From: an uncultured Erysipelotrichaceae bacterium
GTDB lineage: Bacteria > Bacillota_I > Bacilli_A > Erysipelotrichales > Erysipelotrichaceae
NCBI GenBank assembly: GCA_900314345.1
Contig: OMUX01000088.1
Location: 1-9,489, forward strand
Length of the DNA: 9,489 nucleotides
Reading direction: 5' to 3'
Shown here: positions 1 to 7,147 of the stretch, one piece after another
How positions within the stretch are numbered: position 1 is the stretch's first letter
How the letters are laid out: each line of letters begins with the position of its first letter
Notes under the pieces: model-generated
What the model was told of the DNA's origin: nothing
Seen by the model: only the letters and a program-made list of their open reading frames with translations
The model's database searches: none
Translations under genes and position numbers: made by a program

Positions 1-1156
1 GCCATGCCATGAGCTTGCCCGGGATGATGGCTTTGGAGACGGAATCAGAGCACTTCATCTTCGGTTCATAGGTGCCGTCTTCCTTCTTCACGGCAACCAG
101 CTTGTACACACCGCCGAACACCGGGGATGTGGCACTGGTGATCAGCTTCTCACCGACACCGTAGGAATCAAACTTCGCTTCTTCATACAGCTCCATGGAA
201 TTGAGCTTCTTTTCATCCAAGGAGTTGGATGCCACAAGCTTGATATAAGGCTTGCCGGCCTTGTCCAGTGCCTTGCGCAGCTTCTTGTAGCCTCTTGCAA
301 GGTCCCCGGAGTCAATACGTGCGCTCTTGACACGCTTGGCTGGATCGTCGGGATACTTCTCGATCATCCAGTCATCGAGCTTCAGAAGGTTCGGCAGTCC
401 GGATTCAAAGATGTTGTAGGTATCCAGAAGCAGCGAGACATTGTCCGGATATGTCTCGGCATAAGCCTTGAATGCATCAAACTCTGTCGGATAGAACTCA
501 ATGAAGGAATGGGCAATCGTACCCACTGCCTTTACTTCCGGTCCGTACTTCATTTCAGCAAGGCAGTTTGCCGTGCCGACACAGCCGCCAAGCACTGCCG
601 CATAGGCACCTTCATTGCCTGCGCTTTCGCCCTGTGCACGTCTGGTGCCGAACTCCATGACATTCCTCGGTCTGTGGGTGGAAAGACCGGAGATCTTCGT
701 TGCCTTTGTGGCAATCAATGAATGGAAGTTCATCGTCTGCAGCAGATACGTCTCAATCAGGATCGCACCGACCATGTCGCATTCCACACGGACCATCGGT
801 ACCTGCGGGTAGGCAACGGTTCCTTCCTTGAGGGCATAGATGTCGCCCTTCCAGCGGTAGGTCCTGAGATAGTCAAGGAACTCCTCGCTCATGCCCTTGG
901 TGCGCAGCCATACCAGATCCTGTTCATTGAAGTGGTAGTTCAGCAGGAACTTCACCAGCTTGCGCTGACCGCAGCTGATGCTGTAGCCGCCGTCATCAGG
1001 GTTTTCCCTGTAGAACATATCGAACACCATGACGGTATCCTTGAAGCCATGCAGGAACAGGCAGTTTGCCATGGTGAATTCATAGAAGTCCGTCACCATG
1101 GCAGGGTTGTCATAATCTTCATCCGGAATATACGGTTCGCAATGAATCTCGCTCAT
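1..1156 (-). CDS. pncB: Nicotinate phosphoribosyltransferase, C-terminus cut by the window edge
   Basis: This enzyme joins nicotinate to PRPP, with ATP hydrolysis, giving nicotinate mononucleotide; it is the cytoplasmic entry step of the Preiss-Handler NAD salvage route. The start codon is at 1156-1154 and 385 codons are visible before the left edge. The longer Gram-positive members of this family run to about 480-490 residues, so roughly 100 are probably missing. Recognisable blocks are TDFYEFTMAN at about residues 22-31, the FGTRRAQG loop at 169-176, GTIAHSF at 212-218 with H216 at the position of the phosphorylated family histidine, the RIDSGDLA phosphate-binding segment at 280-287, and YGVGEKLITS at 332-341. 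The Shine-Dalgarno GAGGAG overlaps the TGA of the upstream membrane gene, 11 bp from this ATG, so it is the third gene of an operon and probably translationally coupled. The family call is secure. Confidence 0.95.
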   Translation of the reverse strand, partial: MSEIHCEPYIPDEDYDNPAMVTDFYEFTMANCLFLHGFKDTVMVFDMFYRENPDDGGYSISCGQRKLVKFLLNYHFNEQDLVWLRTKGMSEEFLDYLRTYRWKGDIYALKEGTVAYPQVPMVRVECDMVGAILIETYLLQTMNFHSLIATKATKISGLSTHRPRNVMEFGTRRAQGESAGNEGAYAAVLGGCVGTANCLAEMKYGPEVKAVGTIAHSFIEFYPTEFDAFKAYAETYPDNVSLLLDTYNIFESGLPNLLKLDDWMIEKYPDDPAKRVKSARIDSGDLARGYKKLRKALDKAGKPYIKLVASNSLDEKKLNSMELYEEAKFDSYGVGEKLITSATSPVFGGVYKLVAVKKEDGTYEPKMKCSDSVSKAIIPGKLMAW

Positions 1157-1167
1157 GTCTTTTCTCC

Positions 1168-1647
1168 TCAGCCCTTCTTCATCCTTCTGTACTTCTTGCC
1201 GATCTTCTGCTTCAGGAAGGACTTGATCTCTTCCTCCTGCTTTGCATCAAAAGCTACTGTTGCACGGTAATCCTCTTTCTTGTCAGGGAGCTCGAAGTAC
1301 ACTTCGAAGTTCTTCTTCCGCTTCTGATAGTCATAGCTTTTCACTCCGGACCAGGGCACGAAGCTGCCCATCGTGCATACACCTTCCTCGCCGATGCCAT
1401 CCCGCATCAGAAGGTATGCCACAATGGCCACGCCCATCACCGCCATGCGGATGATGTCCCAGATGCCATTGTAGGCAAAGGCAGTGAAGACAAGCATCAC
1501 GGCTGCGACCACAAACAGGATGCGGCTTGCCGTCCATGTCCTGTCCTTGTACTTTGTCTTTCCCCAGGTCTTCACAACGCCGATCAGAAGCCATACGGCC
1601 AGGGCGCCGAAGATCGCGGTCAGAATCATATTGCTGGTAGTTTCCAT
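1168..1647 (-). CDS. Small membrane protein with cytoplasmic C-terminal domain (DUF5673-like, tentative)
   Basis: A 159-residue protein of unknown function. Hydrophobic stretches at about residues 7-26, 42-60 and 65-82 predict three membrane helices. They are followed by a soluble, charged C-terminal part (about 83-159) ending in a very basic KKYRRMKKG tail. The soluble part has the pattern of a short beta-rich domain: a GIGEEGV segment, then a PWSGVKSYDY segment, then alternating strands and a final amphipathic helix. This recalls the DUF5673-type domain of Gram-positive membrane proteins, but I assign it only by general pattern. The gene lies between the LUD gene and pncB with 11-bp gaps on both sides. 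Its Shine-Dalgarno (AAAGGA) directly abuts the TGA of the LUD gene. The context makes it part of the same transcript but does not show its role. Confidence 0.85.
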   Translation of the reverse strand: METTSNMILTAIFGALAVWLLIGVVKTWGKTKYKDRTWTASRILFVVAAVMLVFTAFAYNGIWDIIRMAVMGVAIVAYLLMRDGIGEEGVCTMGSFVPWSGVKSYDYQKRKKNFEVYFELPDKKEDYRATVAFDAKQEEEIKSFLKQKIGKKYRRMKKG

Positions 1648-1658
1648 TTGTTTTCCTT

Positions 1659-2291
1659 TCAGTATCCAAGTTCTTCATTCACCAGGAAGACATGGATTCT
1701 TCCCGGTACATTGTTTCTTCTTGTGATGACGATCTGGTTGCATATGGTTGTGCTGCTCAGGCAGTGCATGCACTCACCCGTCACTGTACAAGGGTTTGTC
1801 TTGTGCAGACGGATGTTGTTGGCCGGAGATGCGATGGTCTCAAGTCTTGTCTTCGCCTCATCAAGATCCCTGACCAGCTTGTTTGTGCCGCAGACCACGT
1901 ATACTTTTTCCGGTCCGTAGATCAAAGCAGCCAGACGGTTTCCGTTTCCGTCGATATTGTACAGCATGCCGTCCATGGTTACAGCGTTGGAGCTCATGAG
2001 ATAGACATCTGCATCAAGCGACGCATGGAAGATCTTCTTCTTGTCTTCTGCTGCATCCCTGTCCAGATAATGGTATTTCTCATTTCCCTTCAGCCAGTCA
2101 AACACACCCATCTCCGTTAAGGTCATGGAACCGCCGTTTGCGATCACTGCCCCTTCCGGGATCTCCTTCTTCAGCTGTTCGAAGGCTTCTTCCTTTGTTT
2201 CGAAGTAAGATGCTTCAAAGCCGTGCAGGGCAAGATTCTTCATGGCTTTCTGTGCCTGCAGTCTTCTCATTTCCTTTACCTGTTCAAACAT
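1659..2291 (-). CDS. LUD-domain protein, lactate-utilization family (LutC/YkgG-like)
   Basis: A 210-residue single-domain LUD (formerly DUF162) protein. The family includes LutC of the LutABC lactate oxidation complex, but many stand-alone members have no proven reaction. Typical features are an N-terminal helical segment with an NL..HGFEA motif (about 19-27), the glycine-rich ANGGSMTLTEMG block at 51-62, SSNAVTMDGMLYNIDGNGNR at 100-119, and a C-terminal PCTVTGECMHCLSSTTICN segment with cysteines 168, 174, 177 and 184 (CX5CX2CX6C). That cysteine cluster could bind a metal or iron-sulphur centre, which is inference. No lutA- or lutB-like gene is visible next to it; its partners are a membrane protein and pncB. 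It is the first gene of this operon, with a perfect -10 box upstream. The start is fixed by the ATG 21 bases downstream of that box. Confidence 0.92.
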   Translation of the reverse strand: MFEQVKEMRRLQAQKAMKNLALHGFEASYFETKEEAFEQLKKEIPEGAVIANGGSMTLTEMGVFDWLKGNEKYHYLDRDAAEDKKKIFHASLDADVYLMSSNAVTMDGMLYNIDGNGNRLAALIYGPEKVYVVCGTNKLVRDLDEAKTRLETIASPANNIRLHKTNPCTVTGECMHCLSSTTICNQIVITRRNNVPGRIHVFLVNEELGY

Positions 2292-2311
2292 ATGCTTTAC
2301 CGTCCTGTTCC

Positions 2312-2317
2312 ATTATA
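2312..2317 (-). promoter_or_regulatory. -10 box of the LUD-membrane protein-pncB operon
   Basis: A perfect TATAAT on the minus strand lies 21 bases before the LUD start codon. Transcription should begin near 2305, leaving a leader of only about 14 bases; the candidate ribosome site (GGACGG) would then sit at its very 5' end. With a 17-base spacer the -35 position reads CTCGAT, which is poor, so the promoter relies on its -10 or on an activator. It faces away from the plus-strand HAD promoter in the same 70-bp gap. Confidence 0.65.
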
Positions 2318-2346
2318 CTAGCTGTTTCCAATCCATCGAGTGAAAA

Positions 2347-2355
2347 TGTTACAAT
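2347..2355 (+). promoter_or_regulatory. Extended -10 promoter of the HAD gene, predicted leaderless
   Basis: TGTTACAAT reads as an extended -10 (TGn followed by TACAAT at 2350-2355). The ATG at 2362 begins 7 bases after the hexamer, exactly where initiation is expected, so the transcript probably starts at or within a base or two of the start codon. No Shine-Dalgarno-like sequence lies between the -10 and the ATG. Upstream in frame there is only TGA at 2341-2343 and no other start codon. No good -35 box is visible. Confidence 0.6.
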
Positions 2356-2361
2356 CTAGCC

Positions 2362-3186
2362 ATGGACAAAGACATCAGACTGGTATCGATGGACCTTGAC
2401 GGAACGCTGTTTCAGAGAAACGGCCTGCCCAGCGCATACACAAAGGATGTGCTCAGAAGACTGCGTGAACATGGCATCCTTGTCATGATCAATTCCGGAA
2501 GACCGATCTTCTCTGTGCGCCAGCGTGTCGGTGAAGGTCTTTACGACTATGTCAGCACGCGCAACGGGCAGGAGATCTTCGATGAGAAGAACCATACTTC
2601 CTGGGCGAATGCCGTTTTATCAGAAAAGGATGTGCGTGAGCTTTTTGACCTCTGTCTACAGTATCCGGTCATGTTCAACTGTTTCTATGAGGACCACACG
2701 GTCCTTGGCTGTGCAAGGAAATACCAGCCTGCCGCCCTGCTGGTGCGCAAGGCAATGAACCATCGCTGGAAGATCCGGCGGGAAGAACAGTCCCTGCTGT
2801 ATCACCGGTTTGAGGATACCGGAATCCAGGGAGCCGCAAAGATCTGTGTTGCGGGACTTCATCATACGCTTAAGAAGATGGATCAGAAGCTGGATCAGGC
2901 ACGCTTCCATGGTGTGTTTGTCGGCCTGCAATGGTATGAAGTCATGGCAGCCGGTGTCTCCAAGGGAAAAGCACTGCGGCAGGTCATGGAAAAGGAAGGT
3001 CTGACAAGACAGCAGTGCATTGCCATCGGCGACGGGGAAAATGATCTCGACATGCTTGCGGCATCCGGTTATGGTCTGGCGATGTCAAACGGGATGGACG
3101 CCCTGAAGAAAGCAAGTGATGAAGTCATCGGCTCCAATGAGGAAGACGGGGCTGCACACTGGCTGGAAGAGCATCTTCTGAAATAA
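2362..3186 (+). CDS. Cof-type HAD-IIB family hydrolase (sugar-phosphate phosphatase-like)
   Basis: A 274-residue cytoplasmic haloacid-dehalogenase phosphatase of the Cof subfamily, members of which dephosphorylate small metabolites such as sugar phosphates, nucleotides or flavin precursors. All four core motifs are present: motif I DLDGT at 11-15 (nucleophile D11, acid D13), motif II INSGRP with S45, motif III lysine K201 in VSKGKAL, and motif IV GDGENDLDM at 223-231 with D224 and D228 for magnesium. The region between S45 and K201 (about 85-190) forms the C2-type cap that sets substrate choice; the substrate cannot be read from sequence. Length matches the family. It is the only plus-strand gene here, divergent from the LUD operon and convergent with the beta-helix gene, so it is monocistronic. 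The start appears leaderless and no better start exists. Confidence 0.93.
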   Translation: MDKDIRLVSMDLDGTLFQRNGLPSAYTKDVLRRLREHGILVMINSGRPIFSVRQRVGEGLYDYVSTRNGQEIFDEKNHTSWANAVLSEKDVRELFDLCLQYPVMFNCFYEDHTVLGCARKYQPAALLVRKAMNHRWKIRREEQSLLYHRFEDTGIQGAAKICVAGLHHTLKKMDQKLDQARFHGVFVGLQWYEVMAAGVSKGKALRQVMEKEGLTRQQCIAIGDGENDLDMLAASGYGLAMSNGMDALKKASDEVIGSNEEDGAAHWLEEHLLK

Positions 3187-3190
3187 GACA

Positions 3191-3257
3191 GAATAAAAAA
3201 ACAGCACTGTGATGGATTCCTGGTCTCAGGTGATTCACACAATGCTGTTTTTTATTC
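3191..3257. terminator. Bidirectional intrinsic terminator between convergent genes
   Basis: A long inverted repeat pairs 3191-3212 with 3235-3257. The core AACAGCA/TGCTGTT is flanked by an A run at 3195-3201 and a T run at 3248-3253, so RNA from either strand forms a stem followed by uridines. A second small hairpin (CCTG, GTCT loop, CAGG at 3219-3230) lies inside the loop. It begins 4 bases after the HAD stop codon, and its right arm reaches into the TGA (3256-3258) of the minus-strand beta-helix gene. Confidence 0.9.
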
Positions 3258-3927
3258 AGTCCTTGATAGCCTCGATGGTGCCGTCGTTCTTCCAGATGGA
3301 ATGTTCCGGAATCACACCGCGGACACAGCTGGTCGGATAGACCCGGCTGTTTCTTCCGATGACGGTGCCCGGATTCAGAACGGAGTTGCAGCCGACCTCG
3401 ACATGATCGCCAAGCATTGCCCCGAACTTCTTGAGACCTGTTTCAATCTCCTTGCCCTCTGCGTGGTCATGCACGACGACCAGCTTCTTGTCTGACTTGA
3501 CATTGCTGGTGATGGAACCGGCACCCATGTGGGAATAATAGCCCAGAATGGAGTCGCCGACGTAGTTGTAGTGCGGTGTCTGTACATGCTCGAACAGGAT
3601 GACGTTCTTCAGCTCTACGCTGTTGCCGACAACACAGTCAGCTCCGACAAGCGCAGAGCCTCTGATGAAGGCACAGTGGCGTACTTCGGTATTGGGTCCG
3701 ATGATGCACGGTGCGCCAAGCCAGGCAGACGGCAATACCTTTGCAGTCTTGTGCACCCAGACATTCTCACTGACTTCCGTATATTCCTGCGGATCCAGTG
3801 TCTTGCCCAGATCGATGATGAACTGCTTGATGCCGGCCAGTGCCTGCCATGGATACTCATACTGTGACAGATAGTCCCTTGCCAGCGTATGGTCGAGATC
3901 ATAGAGATCCTTGATTGTAATTGACAT
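3256..3927 (-). CDS. Stand-alone left-handed beta-helix acyltransferase-like protein, similar to the GlmU C-terminal half
   Basis: A 223-residue protein built from hexapeptide repeats, with a helical N-terminal segment (about 1-45) in place of a nucleotidyltransferase domain. Hexapeptide turns are clear from about 54 to 125 and again from 170 to 203. The central PHYNYVGDSILG (118-129) followed by GAGSITSN (135-142) lines up with the acetyltransferase active site of GlmU, which reads NHLxYxGD then GAGTxxxN. H119 falls at the GlmU catalytic histidine and Y122 at a substrate-contacting tyrosine. Proteins like this are often labelled UDP-N-acetylglucosamine pyrophosphorylase, but this one lacks the uridylyltransferase domain and its GxG loop. 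Substrate and acyl donor are unknown; GlmU-like trimers are likely. It has its own promoter at 3954-3982 and a Shine-Dalgarno AGAGGA 8 bases before the ATG. Confidence 0.85.
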   Translation of the reverse strand: MSITIKDLYDLDHTLARDYLSQYEYPWQALAGIKQFIIDLGKTLDPQEYTEVSENVWVHKTAKVLPSAWLGAPCIIGPNTEVRHCAFIRGSALVGADCVVGNSVELKNVILFEHVQTPHYNYVGDSILGYYSHMGAGSITSNVKSDKKLVVVHDHAEGKEIETGLKKFGAMLGDHVEVGCNSVLNPGTVIGRNSRVYPTSCVRGVIPEHSIWKNDGTIEAIKD

Positions 3928-3953
3928 GCTTTATTCCTCTTTTCAACCCTTAT

Positions 3954-3982
3954 ATTCTAAGACGCACTTGTTTTCTTGTAAA
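3954..3982 (-). promoter_or_regulatory. Sigma-A-type promoter of the beta-helix gene
   Basis: On the minus strand TTTACA (3982-3977) and TAGAAT (3959-3954) are separated by exactly 17 bases, each matching the vegetative consensus at five of six positions. Transcription should start near 3947, about 20 bases before the ATG, which leaves room for the AGAGGA ribosome site. The promoter sits in the 58-bp gap after the upstream membrane gene, with no terminator between, so readthrough from that gene is also possible. Confidence 0.75.
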
Positions 3983-3985
3983 ACC

Positions 3986-4477
3986 TCACATGAGATACAG
4001 CATGCCCCACAGCACACTCAGCCAGCAGAACACCTTCATGCCGATGGAGATCAGATGGCTTCTTGCATAGTCCTTGTCGAGCGTTCTTCTGACAAGATGG
4101 CTTGCAATGCCGCCGGTGACGGCCCAGAGAAAGAAGAAGATGCTTGGATAGGAAAACAGTGCTTCCGTGAAGGCATGGTAGTCCATATATCCAGCATCGA
4201 ATAACGGCAGGATGCAGACGATCAGTGCAGCAAAGTGCAGCCATGCGCCCTTCTTATGGAGTTCATCCACTGCCCAGCCATGTCTTGCCGCATCATAGAA
4301 GCGCACCGTAAAGACAGCACTGATCACCTCCAGGATGATGGCAATGGGAAAGAAGACGGTGGGATGCTTGATTTCCAGCATCAGTATCGCTGAGATGACA
4401 TTGACTGCCGGCAGGATGGAGAACAGTTCCAGTCCGAGCGTAAATCCCTTGACCTTCCGCTTTTCATATTCCTTCAT
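3986..4477 (-). CDS. Multi-spanning membrane protein of unknown function
   Basis: A 163-residue protein I do not recognise. A basic N-terminus (MKEYEKRKVK) precedes hydrophobic segments at about 12-33, 40-59, 78-96, 108-127 and 144-162, so four or five membrane helices are likely. The loop at about 60-77 carries charged and aromatic residues (YDAARHGWAVDELHKK), and a second charged loop lies at 128-141 (LVRRTLDKDYARSH). There are no obvious catalytic or metal-binding motifs and no signal peptide cleavage site. The ATG has a strong Shine-Dalgarno (AAGGAG, 4485-4490) at 7-base spacing. It lies 67 bp after clpB on the same strand with no convincing terminator or promoter between, so it may be read through from the chaperone operon. 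A link to protein quality control at the membrane is only a guess from position. Confidence 0.8.
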   Translation of the reverse strand: MKEYEKRKVKGFTLGLELFSILPAVNVISAILMLEIKHPTVFFPIAIILEVISAVFTVRFYDAARHGWAVDELHKKGAWLHFAALIVCILPLFDAGYMDYHAFTEALFSYPSIFFFLWAVTGGIASHLVRRTLDKDYARSHLISIGMKVFCWLSVLWGMLYLM

Positions 4478-4500
4478 AGAGAATCTCCTTTATACAAGAA

Positions 4501-4535
4501 CAAGGATCCCGCATCCAATGGACACAGGATCCATG
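4501..4535 (-). terminator. Weak hairpin after clpB, possible partial terminator
   Basis: Two GGATCC copies (4504-4509 and 4527-4532) are each self-complementary and pair with one another, extended by an outer CA/TG across one mismatch; TCC/GGA (4514-4516, 4520-4522) can form a small inner stem. On the minus strand the stem is followed by TTGTTCTTGT, rich in T but broken. It sits between the clpB stop and the Shine-Dalgarno of the next gene. At best it would terminate partially. Confidence 0.3.
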
Positions 4536-4544
4536 AGAATCAGA

Positions 4545-7100
4545 TTACTTCACACGGAACAGGTAGCCGTTGTCATCGGCATCCACAACAATCGTATGAC
4601 CGCCGATGTTCGGATCTGCCAGCACCTTCTTTGCGACTTCCGTCTCAATGAAGCGCTGGATATGACGGCGCATCGGTCTTGCGCCGAAGGCAGGATCCGT
4701 GCCAAGCTCGATGATGCGGTCCTTGGCCTTGTCCGTGACTTCCAGATGAATGTCCTTTTCCCCAAGACGTTCTGCCAGGATGCCCAGGAACTTGTCGGCG
4801 ATCCTGCGCATTACATTTCCAGTCAGGGCATTGAAGACAATGACTTCATCAATACGGTTGACAAACTCCGGCTTGAAGAAGCCTTCCACAGCCTCCTTGT
4901 AATGCTGTTTTCTTGCTTCCTGGTCGGTATCGAATGCATACTCGGAGCCAAGGTTGGAAGTCATGATGATGATCGTGTTCTTGAAGTCCACGGTCACCCC
5001 GCGGCTGTCCGTCACCCTTCCGTCATCCAGGATCTGCAGCAGGATGTTGAAGACATCCGGATGGGCCTTTTCCACTTCATCGAGCAATACGATGGAGTAT
5101 GGATTCCTGCGGACTGCTTCGGTCAGCTGCCCGCCTTCATCATAGCCGACATATCCCGGAGGAGCACCGATCAGTCTGGATACGGAGAATTTCTCCATAT
5201 ACTCGGACATGTCAATGCGGATGATCTTGGATTCATCATCAAACAGCTGTTCGGCTAGTGCCTTGGCAAGTTCTGTCTTGCCGACACCGGTAGGTCCAAG
5301 GAACAGGAAGGAACCGATCGGACGGTTTTCATCCTGAATCCCTGCCCTGCTTCTCATGATCGCATCCGAGACAAGACTGATCGCTTCATCCTGGCCTATG
5401 ACACGCTTCTGTAGTGCTTCAGGCAGGTGCAGCAGCTTCTCACGTTCCGTGGACATCAGCTTGGATACCGGAATATGCGTCCATCTGGAGACGATATTGG
5501 CGATGGTCTCTTCATCCACAACCTGCTGGATCATGGCATCATCAGACTGCTTGTCCTCTGCCTCAGAAATCTTCTTCTGCAGGGCAGGGATCGTTTCATA
5601 CTTCAGCTTGCTTGCCTTTTCATAATCGGCATCATTGGTTGCCTGCTGTAAGTCAAGCTTTGCACGTTCCAGCTGTTCCCTTGCCTCCTTGACACCGGCA
5701 AGTTCCTGCTTTTCACTCTGCCATTTGCTGGTGAGCGTCTCCTGCTTTTCCTGCAGGTCGGCAAGCTCCTTTTCAATGGCATTGCGGCGTTCCACGGTCT
5801 TGGGATCCGTTTCGTTCTTCAGGGAGGTATGTTCCATCTGAAGATTCAGGATCTTCCTTCTGAGTTCATCCAGTTCCGCCGGCATGGAATCCATTTCCAC
5901 ACGCAGGCATGCACATGCTTCATCAATCAGGTCGATGGACTTGTCCGGCTGGTATCTGTCTGTGATATAGCGCTGGGACAGCGTAGCTGCAGCAATGATT
6001 GCCTCATCCTTGATCTGTACGCCATGGTGGCTTTCAAACCGGGACTTCAGTCCGCGCAGGATGGCAATGGTATCCTCTGCACCAGGTTCAGCAACCTGTA
6101 CTTTCTGGAAGCGGCGTTCCAGGGCACGGTCCTTTTCTATATACTTGCGGTACTCATCAAATGTCGTGGCACCGATGCACTTGAGTTCGCCTCTTGCCAG
6201 CATCGGCTTCAGAAGGTTTGCGGCATCCATGGAGCCTTCGGTCTTGCCTGCACCGACCAGGTTATGAATCTCATCGATGAAGAGGATGATGTTTCCATCC
6301 GCCTTCTTCACCTGATTCAGAACGCCCTTGAGGCGCTCTTCAAATTCACCGCGGTACTTGGCACCTGCAATCAGGGCACCCATATCCAGTTCAATAAGCC
6401 GCTTGTTCTTCAGGCTGGAAGGTACATCATTGTCATTGATGCGCCATGCAAGTCCTTCGACAATGGCGGTCTTGCCGACACCTGGTTCACCGATCAGCAC
6501 CGGATTGTTCTTTGTCTTGCGGGAAAGGATCTCAATGACGCGGCGGATTTCTTCATCCCTGCCGATCACCGGATCAATCTTTCCGTCCCTGACGTCCTGC
6601 ACCAGATCATGCCCGTACTTCTTCAAGGCATCCACCTGGCCCTCAGAGCTCTTGTCGTCCATCTTCACACCGGCACTGCGGTCCTGTTCCGCCTTCAGGA
6701 GATCCCTGAGGCTGAAATGATACTGTTCCATGATCTGCCGGCATACTTCTGCATTGGTCTGGAAAAGACCGATGAGCATTGCCGCGCTGGACATGTAGGT
6801 ATCGCCTGTCTTCTTCATGTAATCCAGTGCCTTGCCATATGCATCCGATACATATCTGCTCAGCACCGGCTGGCCGTTTTCCGAAGATGCAGGGAGTCTG
6901 TCCAGACAGGTCTGCACCAGATTGATGAGGTCAGACTTCCGGATATTCAGACGCTGCCAGATCCCGTCCAGCCCGTCATCCTCCAGCATGGCCATCAGGA
7001 TATGCTCCGGGGCGAGCTCTGCATTGTGCGCAGACTGTGCCTTTGTCAGAGCAGTCATGATGATCTGCTGAAGTGCTTCTGTCATCTGTTCAATATGCAT
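4545..7100 (-). CDS. clpB: ATP-dependent disaggregase ClpB (Hsp100)
   Basis: An 851-residue hexameric AAA+ unfoldase that extracts polypeptides from aggregates and passes them through its central pore together with DnaK and DnaJ. The order is complete: N-terminal Clp domain (about 1-145), first AAA+ module with Walker A GEPGVGKT (204-211), pore loop KYRGEF (Y249), Walker B FIDEIH (D276, E277) and arginine fingers R329/R330. A coiled-coil middle domain rich in Lys, Glu and Gln (about 405-525) docks DnaK. The second AAA+ module has Walker A GPTGVGKT (602-609), pore loop GYVGY (649-653), Walker B LLDEVE (D674, E675) and sensor-2 GARP (R808). There is no ClpP-binding IGF loop, as expected for ClpB. 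Length matches the family. The start is supported by an excellent AGGAGGTG site 7 bases upstream. It lies 47 bp after dnaJ. Confidence 0.98.
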   Translation of the reverse strand: MHIEQMTEALQQIIMTALTKAQSAHNAELAPEHILMAMLEDDGLDGIWQRLNIRKSDLINLVQTCLDRLPASSENGQPVLSRYVSDAYGKALDYMKKTGDTYMSSAAMLIGLFQTNAEVCRQIMEQYHFSLRDLLKAEQDRSAGVKMDDKSSEGQVDALKKYGHDLVQDVRDGKIDPVIGRDEEIRRVIEILSRKTKNNPVLIGEPGVGKTAIVEGLAWRINDNDVPSSLKNKRLIELDMGALIAGAKYRGEFEERLKGVLNQVKKADGNIILFIDEIHNLVGAGKTEGSMDAANLLKPMLARGELKCIGATTFDEYRKYIEKDRALERRFQKVQVAEPGAEDTIAILRGLKSRFESHHGVQIKDEAIIAAATLSQRYITDRYQPDKSIDLIDEACACLRVEMDSMPAELDELRRKILNLQMEHTSLKNETDPKTVERRNAIEKELADLQEKQETLTSKWQSEKQELAGVKEAREQLERAKLDLQQATNDADYEKASKLKYETIPALQKKISEAEDKQSDDAMIQQVVDEETIANIVSRWTHIPVSKLMSTEREKLLHLPEALQKRVIGQDEAISLVSDAIMRSRAGIQDENRPIGSFLFLGPTGVGKTELAKALAEQLFDDESKIIRIDMSEYMEKFSVSRLIGAPPGYVGYDEGGQLTEAVRRNPYSIVLLDEVEKAHPDVFNILLQILDDGRVTDSRGVTVDFKNTIIIMTSNLGSEYAFDTDQEARKQHYKEAVEGFFKPEFVNRIDEVIVFNALTGNVMRRIADKFLGILAERLGEKDIHLEVTDKAKDRIIELGTDPAFGARPMRRHIQRFIETEVAKKVLADPNIGGHTIVVDADDNGYLFRVK

Positions 7101-7102
7101 AC

Positions 7103-7130
7103 GTTTTCACCTCCTGTTACTCGTGAAAAC
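7103..7130 (-). promoter_or_regulatory. Hairpin overlapping the clpB Shine-Dalgarno
   Basis: A perfect 8-bp inverted repeat, GTTTTCAC and GTGAAAAC, encloses a 12-base loop in the 47-bp dnaJ-clpB gap. On the minus-strand RNA the clpB ribosome site AGGAGGTG (7115-7108) has its AGGAG in the loop and its GTG in the 3' arm, and the stem ends 2 bases before the ATG. Folding would hinder ribosome access. It does not resemble the CIRCE or CtsR operators. It could be an RNA control element, a protein-binding site or chance. Confidence 0.5.
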
Positions 7131-7147
7131 AATTGTCATGTCACAGC

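Noticed and set aside
142..333. A 63-codon minus-strand frame and similar small frames within pncB.
   Set aside because: The pncB reading frame runs through this region in another phase with conserved motifs on both sides.
4489..4494. TATAAA on the minus strand as a promoter for the membrane gene after clpB.
   Set aside because: It overlaps the Shine-Dalgarno, so transcription would start inside or after the ribosome site; the -35 is also weak.
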